This document shows positions 39,540 through 46,907 of a stretch of 64,000 nt of DNA, in pieces. Source of the stretch: Chloroflexi bacterium OHK40. Lineage in GTDB: Bacteria > Chloroflexota > Chloroflexia > Chloroflexales > Chloroflexaceae. How positions within the stretch are numbered: position 1 is the stretch's first letter; every line of letters starts with the position of its first letter. The translations under genes were made by a program, and so were the position numbers. Location: contig SFCB01000179.1 of the NCBI GenBank assembly GCA_004367505.1, positions 1 through 64,000 on the forward strand, written 5' to 3'. The notes beneath the pieces are model-generated. The model did no database searches and was not told the DNA's origin. It saw nothing but the letters and a program-made list of their open reading frames with translations.

Positions 39540-40139
39540 ATGCAGCGTACAGCTGGCGAGGCGCAGCGCTCGCCCGAAGCAGCTCGCGCCACCATTCTTG
39601 AGGGCGCGAGGCAGGCCTTTGCTCGCAAGGGGCGGGCGGCAACCATGGCCGATGTCGCCCAAGCCGCGGGTGTCAGCCAGGGGTTGGCCTACCGTTACTT
39701 CACAAGCAAGGAGCAGATCTACCGCCAGCTGGTGGAGCAGGCGCTGGAGCAGGCGGTGCTCGCGACCGCACTGCCCTCGGCTGAGCTTCCCCTGACGCCG
39801 GGAGCGCGCCTTAGGCTGCTGCTCACACGGCTGGTGGAGCACCGGCGTGATCACCTGGAGCTCTTCCAACTGCTCGACCAGCTCCTCGGCTCCGATAAGG
39901 CGCCCTACGATCTCGCCGAGCTGATCCGCCAGCACCGCGAGCGCTTCCTCCACGAGCTTCGACAACTGATTGTCCTGGGGCAAGCGAGCGGAGAGGTGGC
40001 CATGGACGATCCCGATCAGCTGGTTATCGCGATTGTGGCAACCCTTGAGGGCCTGACCAGATTTGGCCTGCACCACCCCGAGCAGTTTCAGCGGCTCTGC
40101 CCTGAGCCGGGCATCCTGCTGCGCATGCTCGAGCCATAG
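39540..40139 (+). CDS. TetR/AcrR-family regulator
   Basis: 199 residues. The N-terminal HTH is classic: ARATILEGARQAFARKGRAA, TMADVAQAAGVSQGLAYRYF, then TSKEQIYRQLVEQ. The C-terminal ligand domain is helical. ATG 39540 lies immediately downstream of the 12-bp-arm palindrome; the longer frame would run through its own promoter. It is followed 38 bp later by a TIM-barrel protein gene, probably its target. The ligand is unknown. The unit seems to be a cargo pair separate from the dpd genes. Confidence 0.92.
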   Translation: MQRTAGEAQRSPEAARATILEGARQAFARKGRAATMADVAQAAGVSQGLAYRYFTSKEQIYRQLVEQALEQAVLATALPSAELPLTPGARLRLLLTRLVEHRRDHLELFQLLDQLLGSDKAPYDLAELIRQHRERFLHELRQLIVLGQASGEVAMDDPDQLVIAIVATLEGLTRFGLHHPEQFQRLCPEPGILLRMLEP

Positions 40140-40177
40140 TGCGCAGCCGCAGTATAGTAGCGTGAAGGACACGACCA

Positions 40178-41305
40178 ATGCGAGGCAAAGGCATCAACTA
40201 CGACACGGGCTTCATCAACAAAGGTGTAAGCAGCCGCGAGCCGTTCGACCTCGCGGTCGTCAGGCGCGAGCTGCAGATCATCCGAGACGACCTGCACTGC
40301 AACGCGGTGCGTATCACCGGCGGCGACCCAGAGCGACTCGACATTGCCGCCCGCATTGCCGCTGAGGCCGGGCTGGAGGTCTGGCTCTCGCCCTTCACCT
40401 GCAATCTGACGGAGGCGGAGATGCTTGCGCTCCTGGCCGACTGCGCCGAACGCGCCGAGCGGCTGCGCCGGCAGGGAGCCGAGGTTGTGCTGCTCACCGG
40501 CGCCGAGCTCAGCCTGTTGAACAAGGGCTTTCTGCCCGGCGATACCATCGGCGAGCGCTTAGAGCTGCTGGCGGAATCGCAGCGCCTGCGCGCGCTGATC
40601 GCAGATGTTCCGGCCCGGATCAACAGCTTTCTTGGCAAGGCGGTGGCGGTTGTCCGCGAGCGGTTCGGCGGGAGGCTCACCTACGCGGCGATCCCGTTCG
40701 AGGGTGTTGACTGGGCGCCCTTCGACATCATCTCGGTGGATATGTACCGCTCAGCCGAGGTCGCCGAGCGCTACGCCGCCGCCTTGCACTCGCTCGTCGC
40801 GCAGGGCAAGCCGGTGGCGATCACCGAGTTTGGCTCGGCCACCTACCGCGGCGCGGCGGATAAAGGCGCCCGAGGCGGGGAGGTCATTGAGTGGGACCAT
40901 GAGGCGATCAGGCCGCTGCGGTTGAACGGCGACTACACCCGCGATGAGGACGAGCAGGCGGACTACATTCGCGCGTTGCTCATGATCTTCGCCACGGAAG
41001 GGGTGGACAGCGCCTTCGTCTTCACCTTCGTCCAGTACCAGCTGTCCCACCGCCCCAGCCCGCACGAGGACCTGGACATGGGCTCGTACAGTATCGTGAA
41101 GGCGTACGAGGATCGGCTTGGCGAGACTTACCCGGACATGGCCTGGGAGCCCAAGGTTGCCTTCACCACCCTCGCGCGCTGCTACGGCAGTGGGCCGCCC
41201 ACCGTTCAGGCCAGCAGCAACGCGTCGAGTACGCCCACGGCGAGGGGCCGGCCCGGCAGACCTCGCCGAAGAGCTTGCCATAACGCTCGCGGGGCGCCGG
41301 CGTGA
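40178..41305 (+). CDS. glycoside-hydrolase-like TIM-barrel protein, 3' end doubtful
   Basis: 375 residues as read. The N-terminus MRGKGINYDTGFINKG and segments CNAVRITGGDP, VVLLTGAELSLLNKG and PVAITEFGSATYRGAADKG look like a (beta/alpha)8 glycosidase-like fold with Glu residues in acid/base and nucleophile positions. Related proteins are sometimes labelled as abortive infection proteins without solid evidence. After LARCYGSG (about residue 345) the sequence becomes Arg/Pro/Ser-rich and lies antisense to a degraded gene at 41206-41722. The true C-terminus was probably lost or the reading frame runs on. Probably controlled by the upstream TetR protein. Confidence 0.65.
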   Translation: MRGKGINYDTGFINKGVSSREPFDLAVVRRELQIIRDDLHCNAVRITGGDPERLDIAARIAAEAGLEVWLSPFTCNLTEAEMLALLADCAERAERLRRQGAEVVLLTGAELSLLNKGFLPGDTIGERLELLAESQRLRALIADVPARINSFLGKAVAVVRERFGGRLTYAAIPFEGVDWAPFDIISVDMYRSAEVAERYAAALHSLVAQGKPVAITEFGSATYRGAADKGARGGEVIEWDHEAIRPLRLNGDYTRDEDEQADYIRALLMIFATEGVDSAFVFTFVQYQLSHRPSPHEDLDMGSYSIVKAYEDRLGETYPDMAWEPKVAFTTLARCYGSGPPTVQASSNASSTPTARGRPGRPRRRACHNARGAPA

Positions 41306-41722
41306 TGTGGGCCGCTTGGTTGCGGTCGGACACAACCGGCTGCGGCAGTTGCACGAAGGCGTCGAACGGGAGCACGAAAGATGGGTCAGTGTTGTCCACG
41401 CGCCCGCGAGATGGCCCTCGATCCTCACCCAGACCTCCGGCCGCCTGCGGCGCGTGCCCGCCAGCGCGCCCAGCGTCGGCTTGCCGTGAGGGAAGTCGGC
41501 GGGCCTGATGCCGGGGATCGCCATCACGCGCCGCTGACTCTCTCGCTCCGGCACTCGGGCGATGTGGATCGTCGGCGCCGAGAAGTCGCTCGCCCGCACG
41601 CGGTCGAGCTTGTAGACAAGGTAGACGACCAGCGCCAGCGACTCGCGCTCGACCGGCCCGAGTAGGTGCAGCGTCCGTCAGGGGTGCGTGGCCAGGCGGC
41701 GTCCGGCCTCTCCAGCGGTCAA
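41206..41722 (-). pseudogene. degraded gene of unknown family downstream of the DUF6884 gene
   Basis: Starting at a TTG near 41722, the minus strand reads TAGEAGRRLATHP, a stop, then LLGPVERESLALVVYLVYKLDRV and HIARVPERESQRRVMAIPGI. It then shifts frame to VDNTDPSFVLPFDAFVQLPQ and SDRNQAAHITPAPRERYGK, and shifts back to GRPLAVGVLDALLLA and a stop at 41206-41208. Codon-like texture and continuity across the shifts show a once-real protein of about 170 residues. It sat in an operon behind the DUF6884/YaaA-like gene. I do not recognise the family. Confidence 0.55.
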
Positions 41723-41727
41723 ACGTG

Positions 41728-42507
41728 TCAGCGGCGCGAGATCGCAGCGGGGAGCCCCTCCACGGCGCGCTCCACATCCACGCCCAGCGCGAGCAGCGCG
41801 CGGCGGGCGTTGGCGGCGTCAAACTTCGTGGTCGGCAGACCGCTAATCACGCCCGCTAGCCACTTGGCGGAGACCGGGCGGCCGTCGACCACCACGTACC
41901 AGTCGCGGTAGCGGCCGGCGCCTGCGCCGTCGGAGACGAGCGCCGCCCGCGCCCGCTCCAGCACCTCCTCGCGGGAGAGCCGCAGCTGGACGCCCGAGAG
42001 TACGACCTCGCCACGTGGCGTCTCCGGCGCGACGATGCGCTCGGGGCGCGATGCTGAGGGTGGCACCCAGGCCCGCCCCTCCAGCCAGGCCCTGAGCTGG
42101 CCGAGCTTCTCGCCCATCATGCCATCGGTGAGCGTCACACCCACTCCCTCCGGCACGTACGCCTCCCAGCCCGCCATCGCGCGCAGGTAGCGGTCGCTCA
42201 CCCCGAGGCAGAGTTGCTCGTAGCCGCGACCCATCAGCCCCTGGAATGCCGCGAGTATCTGGGGGCGCAGCTCGTCGGCGCGCTCGGGGGCCATCGTGCG
42301 CTCGTAGTCGGGGATGGGCGTGGCGCCAGGGATGAGGCCGTACTCGGCGGAGAGGCCGTAGACGTCGAGGTCGGCGGCGAAGATCGGCTGCTCGTGCTGG
42401 TAGCTGCGCAGCACGCGCCAGAGCGGGCCGTCGTAGCGCTCCACAGCGGGGAGCGGCTCGGCGTCGCCGCGTTTGCGGGCGGAGCACTTGAGGATCAGGA
42501 GGCGCAT
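41728..42507 (-). CDS. DUF6884/YaaA-like protein, candidate DpdC
   Basis: 259 residues. The N-terminus LLILKCSARKRGD is the signature start of DUF6884/YaaA-like proteins, with YGLSAEYGLIPG and CLGVSDRYLRAM following. The C-terminal about 90 residues (YVVVDGRPVSAKWLAGVISGLP ... NARRALLALG) form a small domain seen in similar modification-island proteins. In Salmonella, DpdC converts deoxy-preQ0 in DNA to the amido form, and to my knowledge it has a YaaA-like (DUF328) fold, so this gene is the best DpdC candidate here; not proven. It is divergent from the deoxyribosyltransferase gene, with back-to-back promoters between. Confidence 0.65.
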   Translation of the reverse strand: MRLLILKCSARKRGDAEPLPAVERYDGPLWRVLRSYQHEQPIFAADLDVYGLSAEYGLIPGATPIPDYERTMAPERADELRPQILAAFQGLMGRGYEQLCLGVSDRYLRAMAGWEAYVPEGVGVTLTDGMMGEKLGQLRAWLEGRAWVPPSASRPERIVAPETPRGEVVLSGVQLRLSREEVLERARAALVSDGAGAGRYRDWYVVVDGRPVSAKWLAGVISGLPTTKFDAANARRALLALGVDVERAVEGLPAAISRR

Positions 42508-42591
42508 GGTTAAGGGCGGAGGGCTGAAGGGAACTGTGCATTAGCCTCGTGTCGGCGTGTCAAGCGCCACGGCCTGTTCACGCCTGCGGCC

Positions 42592-42617
42592 ACTATAGCA
42601 CACTTCCGTGCTATACT
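42592..42617. promoter_or_regulatory. symmetrical divergent promoters
   Basis: TATAGCAC (42594-42601) and GTGCTATA (42608-42615) are a perfect 8-bp inverted repeat. On the plus strand it gives the extended -10 TGCTATACT (TATACT 42612-42617) for the deoxyribosyltransferase gene. On the minus strand it gives TGCTATAGT for the DUF6884 gene. The two -10 elements lie so close that the polymerases would compete. Confidence 0.65.
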
Positions 42618-42685
42618 CTCCGGACTGGTGCCGGGCGCCAGGGCTTCAACCCTCAGCCCTTCCTTCGATCGTGCCAGGAGGAGCC

Positions 42686-43183
42686 ATGCCCCGGGTCTAC
42701 GTCGCCGGGCCGCTGTTCAACACCCACGAGCGCTGGTACCTCGAGCGCATCGCCGAGTCCTTGGAGAGCGCGGGCTACGCCACCTTTCTGCCGCACCGCG
42801 ACGCCGGCCTGATCGATCTGCAGAGCCCGGCGTCGCAGGCGAAGGTCTTCCGCGACGATATCACGGCGCTCGATAGCTGCGACCTGTGCGTGGCGCTACT
42901 CACTGGGCCGGACCAGGACTCCGGCACCAGCGCCGAGTTGGGCTATATGTTCGCCTATGGCAAGCCCTGCTTCGGCATCAGCGACGACTTCCGCTACCTC
43001 AACAACATGCTCTGGGGCATCTGCGGCGAGGGGCGACGCATGGCGAAAGATATCCCGGGGTTGATGGCCCTGCTGGCGGACTGGCGCGCCGCAGGCGTGC
43101 CGGGGCACAGTGGCGCCCGGCTCGGCCCACAGCGGGCGGAGCTTGCTCGCCAAGACCGAGACGATCATACGCCGGCGCAGTGA
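42686..43183 (+). CDS. nucleoside 2-deoxyribosyltransferase family protein
   Basis: 165 residues starting at the ATG after CAGGAGGAGCC, a strong ribosome site. The N-terminus RVYVAGPLFNTHERWYLERI and the active-site region DSGTSAELGYMFAYGKPC are hallmarks of the family, which moves deoxyribose between bases or simply hydrolyses deoxynucleotides. In a deazaguanine island it might clear or recycle modified deoxynucleosides; that role is inferred. The last 20 residues (after about 145) diverge and overlap another small frame. Confidence 0.85.
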   Translation: MPRVYVAGPLFNTHERWYLERIAESLESAGYATFLPHRDAGLIDLQSPASQAKVFRDDITALDSCDLCVALLTGPDQDSGTSAELGYMFAYGKPCFGISDDFRYLNNMLWGICGEGRRMAKDIPGLMALLADWRAAGVPGHSGARLGPQRAELARQDRDDHTPAQ

Positions 43184-43382
43184 GGAGTTCGCCGCAAAGA
43201 GCGGGTCCCCTGCTGCCACATTGGAGACCGTCCGCTGGACCATGGACGAGTTGTTCGAGGAGGCTGAGGATCCGGATTACGCCACGCACGACAAGCGCCG
43301 TGTGCGTGACAGGAGAGTCCTTCGCGATCTGGTTGCCCTCTTGCAGTCAGGGTGCCCGACAGACCCTCGCGAGACAACCTGA
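43110..43382 (+). CDS. small hypothetical protein
   Basis: 90 residues from GTG 43110, overlapping the end of the deoxyribosyltransferase gene in another frame. The part after residue 12 looks protein-like (AKTETIIRRRSEEFAAKSG, TMDELFEEAEDPDYATHDKR) and is charged and helical. No family recognised, no good ribosome site. It may be a separate small protein coupled to the upstream gene, or the rest of a C-terminus shifted out of frame. Confidence 0.35.
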   Translation: MAPGSAHSGRSLLAKTETIIRRRSEEFAAKSGSPAATLETVRWTMDELFEEAEDPDYATHDKRRVRDRRVLRDLVALLQSGCPTDPRETT

Positions 43383-43499
43383 TCTATATGGGCGGACCTA
43401 TTCGCACCGAGGGCAAACCCCGCCAGTTCGGCTAGTCGTCCCGTGAGTGACCATCCAGGTCTCTGGGGCCGCTTCTCCTCATAGCACAGGAGCACATCG

Positions 43500-43856
43500 A
43501 TGGTCAACCTGCTGCTCACCTGATTTGTCACCACGCTCAGCCTACTGCTGATCACCCGGCTCGACCTGGGCATCACGGTGCAGAGCTTCGGCATTGCCCT
43601 TGTGGCCGCCCTCGTGATCGGTCTGGTCAACGCCGTTCTGGGGCCGATCCTGCGCTTCCTGACCTTCCCGCTCACCTTCCTCACCCTGGGCCTCTTCACG
43701 CTCGTCGTCAACGCCCTGCTCTTCTGGCTCTCTGCGGCGCTCGTGAGGGGCTTTCGGCTCCGCAACGGTTTCTGGAGCGCACCGCTCGGCTCAATCCTCC
43801 TGTCGATTATCAATGCGCTCATCTTCTGGCTGCTGGGCATCATCGGGATCGGCTGA
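43500..43856 (+). pseudogene. phage-holin-family (YvlD-like) membrane protein gene with early stop
   Basis: ATG 43500 after CAGGAGCAC starts MVNLLLT, then TGA at 43521-43523 where relatives have Trp, and continues in the same frame: FVTTLSLLLITRLDLGI, then VAALVIGLVNAVLGPILRFLT and FTLVVNALLFWLSAALV. This is a typical small 4-helix protein of the Phage_holin_4_2/YvlD family, about 118 residues if intact. One G-to-A change (TGG to TGA) would explain the stop. Restart at GTG 43578 (92 residues) would lose the first helix. Confidence 0.75.
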
Positions 43857-43899
43857 CGACTCGCTGAGGCCCGCTCGAGTCCCAACGGCAGCCTCAGCG

Positions 43900-45036
43900 C
43901 TACTGTATCTTCCCGCGAGCTGAGATGGGCCAGGCCGCCACAGCCACGCCGCCCCGGTGGACGTGGTAGAGCTCATGGAGATTGACGGTGGTGTCGATGT
44001 GTCCGGGGATGAGCGCGACCAGGGCGCCCAAGGCGAGCGCGGGCTGCGCCCTTCCCTCCCACTCCAGGATGCCGTGCTCGTCGCCGCCCGGCCGGTAGCG
44101 CACTCCCGGCAGGCCGACCGGCTTGGCGTTGCCCATGTCGGTCGAGAGCGCCTTGAGCCCAGCGTCGATCACGGCGCGCCCCTGCGCCCATCGGCTGATT
44201 ACCGTTGCGAGGACGGTGAGCGCGTTGGCGTAGCCGCCCCTATCGCCCAGCGCGTCGCGGTAGGCTCGGTCAAGGAAGACGAACGAGCCGGGCTGCACCT
44301 CGTTGATACCGGGGTGCGTGGCGCAGCGCTTGCAGGTGCCCGTGCCGCCCGTCGTCACGGTCTCGATGGTGTGGCCGTCGGCCCGTAGCAACTGGCTGTG
44401 CTCGTAAGTAAGAACATCGCCTCGTGTACCCAGTGCGCCTGCTCATCGGGGTCAGCGATATGCTAGAGATGGCCCTCGTAGCCCTACAGGCCCAACAGGC
44501 GCAGCCGCAGCAGGTGTGCCACTTTCCAGGTCAGCGCGTGGGCCGGCTCGCCAGGCGCAACCCCGCAGCAGCGCTGCGCCACGTCCAACTCGATCAGCAC
44601 CTCTAGCGGCGTGCTCGCGCCGGCGAGGCCGTTGCTGAACATCCTGGCGCCCTCCAAGGCTATCAACCACGACCCGCACGCGCGGGTGGGTCGCGTGCAG
44701 CGCCGCGAGCCTGCCCAGCTTCGGTGCGCCGGCGAGCTCGCTGGTAATCAGCAGGTCGTCGATACCCGCCGCGGCCATCACCTCGGCCTTGCCCAGTTCG
44801 GCCACGCAGAAGACACACGCCCCGCCGCTGTGAGGATGCGGGCGATCTCGGGGCTCGTGGCGATCTTGAGGTGCGGGCGAACGTGCACGCCGCTCGGGCG
44901 CAGCCGGGCCATCAGCGCGGCGATGTTCGCCGCCCTGCCTGCCTCGGTTGAGGCACCAGTGTAGCAGCTTTGCCACGGCGCGGGGCGTGGACAGGAGGCG
45001 GGACTCCGCTGGGCGCTCCAGCCAAACGTCCGGCAC
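43900..45036 (-). pseudogene. DSD1-family PLP enzyme (D-threonine aldolase-like) gene with several frameshifts
   Basis: Segments of one protein occur in order but in changing frames. The N-terminus is PDVWLERPAESRLLSTPRAV. Then follow GACVFCVAELGKAEVMAAAG, DDLLITSELAGAPKLGRLAA, MFSNGLAGASTPLEVLIELD, VTTGGTGTCKRCATHPGINE, VQPGSFVFLDRAY, and the C-terminal zinc-site region LIPGHIDTTVNLHELYHVHR ending near PISARGKIQ. At least three shifts are needed. Intact members are about 360-380 residues and act on D-amino acids with PLP. The gene abuts the DUF366 gene as the last member of the queC operon, so its decay probably costs that operon nothing. Confidence 0.8.
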
Positions 45037-45609
45037 TCAGTTCACCGCGCGCACCTTGCAGCGGGCTAGCCAGATATCCTCGACCTCCTCGGCGTAGCGC
45101 CGCAGCAGCTCCTCGCCGAAGGCGGCAGGCTCGACTCCGAGCTCGGCGAGGCCGATCGTCGGGACAGGCGTGCCCTCGGTCTCGACGTTGAAGCCGGTGT
45201 GGATCAGGGTCGAGGTGGCGCTCGCCGTAGCGATGGAGACCGAGAGCTTGCCGGGCGAGCCATCGGCCCGTGGGAGGTAGAGGTCGTCGCCCTTGCGCGT
45301 GATGGGGCGCTCCGTCATCCGCTCCAGCAGTTCCTTGGCAGTGACGATCAGCAGCCGCTGGCAGTAGACCGTGGTGTGCAGTTCGTTGGCGAAGAACTCC
45401 GCGATAACGTGGAGCATCCGTGGACTGTAAATCGGTGATTGGGCCTTGACGTCCTCGATGTCCACCATCTCGCTCAAATCGACATTGCACGGCCCGATGA
45501 ATCCTACGGCAGCATCGCCCAGCAGGTCGAACTGGCGATAGATCCAGTGGGGGGAAAGCTGGCGTCCGTCGTAGGTGATCTCCCGGTCAGTAATCAGCTT
45601 CGTCTGCAT
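45037..45609 (-). CDS. DUF366 family protein
   Basis: 190 residues from the ATG at 45609 (GGGTGAG upstream). Segments ITYDGRQLSPHWIYRQFDLLG, FIGPCNVDLSEMVDIEDVKA and SPRMLHVIAEFF match DUF366. The biochemical function is not established to my knowledge. The gene lies 4 bp after the VUT transporter gene in an operon that starts with queC, so a role in 7-deazaguanine metabolism or its regulation is a reasonable guess. Confidence 0.8.
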   Translation of the reverse strand: MQTKLITDREITYDGRQLSPHWIYRQFDLLGDAAVGFIGPCNVDLSEMVDIEDVKAQSPIYSPRMLHVIAEFFANELHTTVYCQRLLIVTAKELLERMTERPITRKGDDLYLPRADGSPGKLSVSIATASATSTLIHTGFNVETEGTPVPTIGLAELGVEPAAFGEELLRRYAEEVEDIWLARCKVRAVN

Positions 45610-45613
45610 CGGC

Positions 45614-46129
45614 TCACCCTTGGGCCGGTCGGGCCACAAGCCGGCGCCAGGTGAGGATGAGCCCGACGGCCAGCGCCGTCATCCAGAGCTTGCCGACGAT
45701 CTGGCCAGGAAGGAAGCTCAGTGAACCAAAGGCCAGCCAGAGGAAGAGGGCGCTATCTACCACGATGCCCACGGTGTTCGAGGCAACCACGGCGCCGAGC
45801 CAACTCTTCCGGCGCAGCGGCGTGTAGACTGCGAAGTCGGCCAGTTCGCTAAAGAGGAAGGCAAGGCCGCTCGCCAGCGCCAGCTGCGCGCTCAGCCCGG
45901 CCGACACTGCGGCGCCGGTGATGATGGCGGCGATCACCCAGCGGCGCCCGATGGCCTCCTGCAGGGCGTCGCGGAGTGAGAAGGCGAGGCCGGCAAAGTA
46001 GACCCCCGCGGGGGCCACCAGGCCGAAGCCAACCGGCACGATGCCAAACATCGTGATCGCCAGGTTGGCGGCGAAGATCGTCAGGATGTAGCCGACGAGC
46101 GTGATGATGCCGACGGTGCGCTGGGACAT
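45614..46129 (-). CDS. VUT-family (YhhQ-like) transporter, probable queuosine-precursor permease
   Basis: 171 residues with five to six membrane helices (IITLVGYILTIFAANLAI, FGLVAPAGVYFAGLAFSLRD, WLGAVVASNTVGIVVDSALF). The AGLAFSLRDALQEAIGRRW loop and the TPLRRKSW segment fit the VUT/YhhQ family, members of which import preQ0 or preQ1. It sits between queC and DUF366. The pair would let the cell make or take up preQ0. The ATG at 46129 follows TGAGGAG; the longer frame back to 46264 overlaps queC and is Arg-rich, so rejected. Confidence 0.85.
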   Translation of the reverse strand: MSQRTVGIITLVGYILTIFAANLAITMFGIVPVGFGLVAPAGVYFAGLAFSLRDALQEAIGRRWVIAAIITGAAVSAGLSAQLALASGLAFLFSELADFAVYTPLRRKSWLGAVVASNTVGIVVDSALFLWLAFGSLSFLPGQIVGKLWMTALAVGLILTWRRLVARPAQG

Positions 46130-46140
46130 GGGGCTCCTCA

Positions 46141-46845
46141 CTAAAGGTCTTCTGGCTGGCGGTATGGCGCGCATCCCGACCAGTCGATCGCAACAGCGTA
46201 AGGGATCGGGTCGATGACGCCCACCGCGCGGAAGGCGCCGACGCGCAGTTGGCAGGCGTCGCATGTGCCGCAGGCGCGCTCTCCGCCGAGGTAGCAGGTC
46301 CAGGTAAGATGGATGGGTGCGCCGAGTGCGATGGCCCGGCGCACGATGGCGGCCTTGTCATCGGCGATGAGCGGGCGGGCGATGGTGAACTCGCGCTCGG
46401 TGGCGAGGCGCAAGGTCTGCTCGGCGGCGGCGAGGAAGGGCTCGCGGCAGTCCGGGTAGTTCAGCGCGTCGGCTCCGTTCCAGCCGCCGACCAGATGCGT
46501 GGCCGGGCCAAGCAGCGCATGGGCCACGGCGTAGGAGATCAGGATCAGGTTGCGGTTCGGGACGTAGGTTGGCGCCACTGTCTCGTCAAGCGCGCTGAGG
46601 TCGCGCCCCTGGGGGATGTCGCCCTGGCCGGTGAGACGCGAGCCGCGGATCGGCGCGAGGGTGAGAGTCTGGTGGGGTACGCGGTAGTAGGCGGCGACAG
46701 CCTCGGCCGCCGCGATCTCGCGGGCGTGGCGCTGTCCGTACTCGAAGGATAGGGCGCCGAGCACGGTGATGCGCTCGCTCAGCGCCCAGGCGAGAGCGGT
46801 GACGGAGTCGAGTCCGCCACTCAGCAGTATCAGTGCATCGGGCAC
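46141..46845 (-). CDS. queC: 7-cyano-7-deazaguanine (preQ0) synthase
   Basis: 234 residues of the QueC family. The PP-loop ALILLSGGLDSVTALAWALS is at the N-terminus. The C-terminal zinc site is CYLGGERACGTCDACQLR, and RNLILISYAVAHA and GWNGADALNYPDC are typical inner segments. QueC turns 7-carboxy-7-deazaguanine plus ammonia and ATP into preQ0, the base DpdA inserts into DNA. The GTG at 46845 has AGGAG at good distance. queD, queE and folE are not in the window, so upstream steps must be encoded elsewhere. The promoter has TATAAT on the minus strand at 46901-46906. Confidence 0.95.
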   Translation of the reverse strand: MPDALILLSGGLDSVTALAWALSERITVLGALSFEYGQRHAREIAAAEAVAAYYRVPHQTLTLAPIRGSRLTGQGDIPQGRDLSALDETVAPTYVPNRNLILISYAVAHALLGPATHLVGGWNGADALNYPDCREPFLAAAEQTLRLATEREFTIARPLIADDKAAIVRRAIALGAPIHLTWTCYLGGERACGTCDACQLRVGAFRAVGVIDPIPYAVAIDWSGCAPYRQPEDL

Positions 46846-46900
46846 GGGCTTGCTCCTGGGCGCCGGGTGGGCGCGCAGCACGAGGGTCGAGTGCGGCGGG

Positions 46901-46906
46901 ATTATA
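46901..46906 (-). promoter_or_regulatory. queC promoter -10 box
   Basis: The minus strand reads GTGTGCTATAATCC: a perfect TATAAT with extended -10, 56 bp before the queC GTG. No island operator is found here, so queC may be expressed constitutively and not under the XRE protein. Confidence 0.55.
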
Positions 46907-46907
46907 G

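Noticed and set aside
46129..46264. 45-residue N-terminal extension of the VUT transporter
   Set aside because: It overlaps the queC 3' end, is Arg/Pro-rich, and the ATG at 46129 has a good ribosome site.
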